64,000 nt of DNA from Solibacillus isronensis. GTDB taxonomy: Bacteria; Bacillota; Bacilli; Bacillales_A; Planococcaceae. The DNA lies in NCBI RefSeq assembly GCF_900168685.1, contig NZ_FVZN01000006.1:62001-126000 (forward strand), in the 5' to 3' direction. The translations under genes were made by a program, and so were the position numbers. Shown one piece after another: positions 62,710 to 64,000 of the stretch; the stretch's first letter is position 1, and each line of letters opens with the position of its first letter. The notes beneath the pieces are model-generated. The model saw only the letters and a list, made by a program, of their open reading frames with translations. It did not search any database and was not told where the DNA came from.

Positions 62710-63013
62710 AATAATCCTCCTATAAAATTTCCCGCGTAATTATAATGTCTTCAAATCTCTTTTAATCATACTCCTTAGTATTAAAAGAAATATTTCAACA
62801 ACGCTTTAACAATTAACAATAATGATTTATTTTCTCGAGAATATTCTTTAGCCGTTAAAGCTTGATCAATACTTCATGTCTTTAGTTTATACAGAAATCT
62901 ATATGTCAAAAAGTTATTATTTGCGTATAACATGTATACGAGTCTGTATATTTTTTACGGAAACAATTGGAGCAGCAAAAATATACCGTCAATTTTTTAC
63001 TTAAATAAAAAAA
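62710..63013. other. Intergenic region with a palindrome
   Basis: AT-rich gap upstream of the MFS gene. CGTATA-ACATG-TATACG (62924-62940) is a perfect 6-bp inverted repeat and a minus-strand TTGACA lies at 62909-62904, followed 17 bp on only by a poor ACTAAA. It may hold an operator for a TetR-type regulator that is not in the window. No ORF is supported. Confidence 0.45.
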
Positions 63014-63045
63014 GACTGCTGCATATCGTTCGCAACAATCTTTTT
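63014..63045 (-). terminator. Terminator of the GH39-like gene
   Basis: GACTGCTGC (63014-63022) pairs with GCAACAATC (63032-63040) with two G-T pairs; A/T runs on both sides. It overlaps the 3' end of the gene by a few bases. Confidence 0.75.
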
Positions 63046-64000
63046 ATAAAACAGCTTTTCTTATATCAAAAAAATGAATGGCATTCACCGTTAAGTATGA
63101 ATAAAAAGACCAATCACTCATAATTTTTTCATCAAAAATTTCAAGTTGAGGATAGCTTGACCTGTTAATATAATCAATGACTTCCATATCCAATCCATAG
63201 CGGCTATTCAAATCAATCCAATTTGTATAAAGTGCGCCATGCTCACGGTCAAACGTGTATTTTCGCACTTGATATTCGCCAGGCTCCATTCCTTTAATTT
63301 TCACAAATAAGTCCTTATTGAACATTTGCAAAAACGTTTCCTCAATTAAATAATAAGGATTCACGGTTTTACTGTTCATGAGCACTAACTGATACCCACG
63401 TTCATTTTTTGTCATCATGTAATCAGGTCCTTGGGCAACAATCTTACCGTTTAGCCTTTTTGCAAACATTAACGAAAAATATGCCGGTCTTTTTCCATCA
63501 AAATAATGGAAAAGTTCTAGCCCTTCAATCCGGATACGTTGGCCGTCACTCTCACTTTCATGTACAACCGTATTAATCCAAAAACCTACTGATTCCACCT
63601 CATCTGATATGTCCAGCATATTTTCCAATACTAATGCTGCGCGGAAAAAGCGGCCGTTTGTCAGGCGTGTATTTCCGGAAAGAGTATTCCATGAAATGAC
63701 ATGAAGCGGCTTTTTAATTCCATTCTTCTTTAAATAAGCTTTTATTTTTTCTGTTTTTTCTTTTAAATAATCTTTTGTCAGGAAAAAGCGGTCATCGTTC
63801 AACTCTTTAAAATCTACAACATCATTTTGATTCGAATGATACCCTATAAAATCTACAAATTCCGCCTCTTTTAACAGCCATATATGCGCTTCGCTTGTCT
63901 TCTCCTTTTCAAAGGAAAAAGGTAAAAACATACCGACATGAATATCCGGTACAATGCCTTTTATCAAATGATATAACCTAAAATAAACCCGTTTTAGCTC
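63044..64000 (-). CDS. GH39-like domain protein, probably an AraC-type regulator, 5' end beyond window
   Basis: The frame is open to the right edge (codons continue E-L-K-R-V-Y-F-R-L-Y-H before the internal TTG at 63965-63967), so only the C-terminal 318 residues are seen. They match a glycosyl hydrolase family 39-like (beta-xylosidase) domain: 'VGMFLPFSFEKEK', 'GYHSNQNDVV', 'SWNTLSGNTRLTNGRFFRAA' (20 residues), then 'RYGLDMEVIDYIN'. In staphylococci such a domain ends the AraC-type regulator Rsp, so the missing 5' part may be an AraC regulator. No catalytic Glu pair was confirmed. Confidence 0.7.
   Translation of the reverse strand, partial: ELKRVYFRLYHLIKGIVPDIHVGMFLPFSFEKEKTSEAHIWLLKEAEFVDFIGYHSNQNDVVDFKELNDDRFFLTKDYLKEKTEKIKAYLKKNGIKKPLHVISWNTLSGNTRLTNGRFFRAALVLENMLDISDEVESVGFWINTVVHESESDGQRIRIEGLELFHYFDGKRPAYFSLMFAKRLNGKIVAQGPDYMMTKNERGYQLVLMNSKTVNPYYLIEETFLQMFNKDLFVKIKGMEPGEYQVRKYTFDREHGALYTNWIDLNSRYGLDMEVIDYINRSSYPQLEIFDEKIMSDWSFYSYLTVNAIHFFDIRKAVL

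Noticed and set aside
62932-63123. 63-codon plus-strand ORF
   Set aside because: No ribosome site; it overlaps the terminator and the end of the GH39-like gene on the opposite strand.
63965-63967. TTG as the true start of the GH39-like gene
   Set aside because: The frame is open to the edge of the window and no ribosome site precedes the TTG.
1-64000. tRNA, rRNA, IS elements, phage genes
   Set aside because: I scanned the gaps and gene list and saw no tRNA cloverleaf, rRNA, transposase, integrase or terminal repeats.

Overview
The window is low-GC Gram-positive DNA: AGGAGG-type ribosome binding sites, frequent TTG/GTG starts, and U-tailed hairpin terminators after most operons. Gene content fits Bacillales, and best the Planococcaceae/Caryophanaceae (Lysinibacillus/Solibacillus-like): SLH-domain surface proteins, a YeeI-type YebC, DUF948 and DUF5316 proteins, BmrCD- and BmrA-like exporters, and a NorB-like MFS. 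The genus is an inference. I see no rRNA, tRNA, insertion sequence, prophage or CRISPR array. Most of the window looks like ordinary chromosomal core and transport genes.

Layout. 1-9.0 kb: a POT peptide transporter cut by the left edge and preceded by two CodY-like boxes; hflX; a methyltransferase behind a long, strongly folded leader; a DUF47/PiT phosphate transport pair; an MMPL exporter; then a convergent gap holding a 21-bp-phased ATTAGAAC array. 9.1-24.4 kb: mostly minus-strand housekeeping genes (AI-2E-family permease, M3 oligopeptidase, chemoreceptor, YebC, YpfJ-type protease, LMW phosphatase, PlsC, RlmA-like methyltransferase, polysaccharide deacetylase, NERD protein, HAD phosphatase, DinB protein, family 6 DNA glycosylase), with a plus-strand TSUP transporter. 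24.5-34 kb: amidohydrolase, GerMN-like lipoprotein, a heterodimeric ABC exporter with a tandem-attenuator leader, a second MMPL exporter, and a divergent MerR/cobalamin-type regulator. 34-40.4 kb: small proteins, ahpCF with a PerR-like box, two tandem 40-aa paralogues, DUF948 and an SLH-NlpC/P60 hydrolase. 40.6-49.4 kb: MerR plus BmrA-like exporter, PadR plus HAAS/DUF4097 operon, FAD oxidoreductase, PAS-GGDEF-EAL protein. 49.6-58.7 kb: a GNAT gene with a leader peptide and a competing-hairpin arrangement, M20 amidohydrolase, signal peptidase I, a membrane protein/XRE pair, sugar dehydrogenase, Nudix, two GNATs, soluble chemoreceptor, SLH protein. 58.7-64 kb: MFS exporter with two more M20 amidohydrolases, and a GH39-like gene cut by the right edge.

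How it fits together. Four export systems (two MMPL, BmrCD-like, BmrA-like) and a NorB-like MFS sit with sensors that suggest induction by toxic compounds: MerR regulators and ribosome-sensing leaders. The parts least explained by known families are the phased array (8658-9048), the four-stem element (3188-3318), the exporter leader (26786-27173), the GNAT leader (49682-49764) and the tandem 40-aa proteins (37592-37861).
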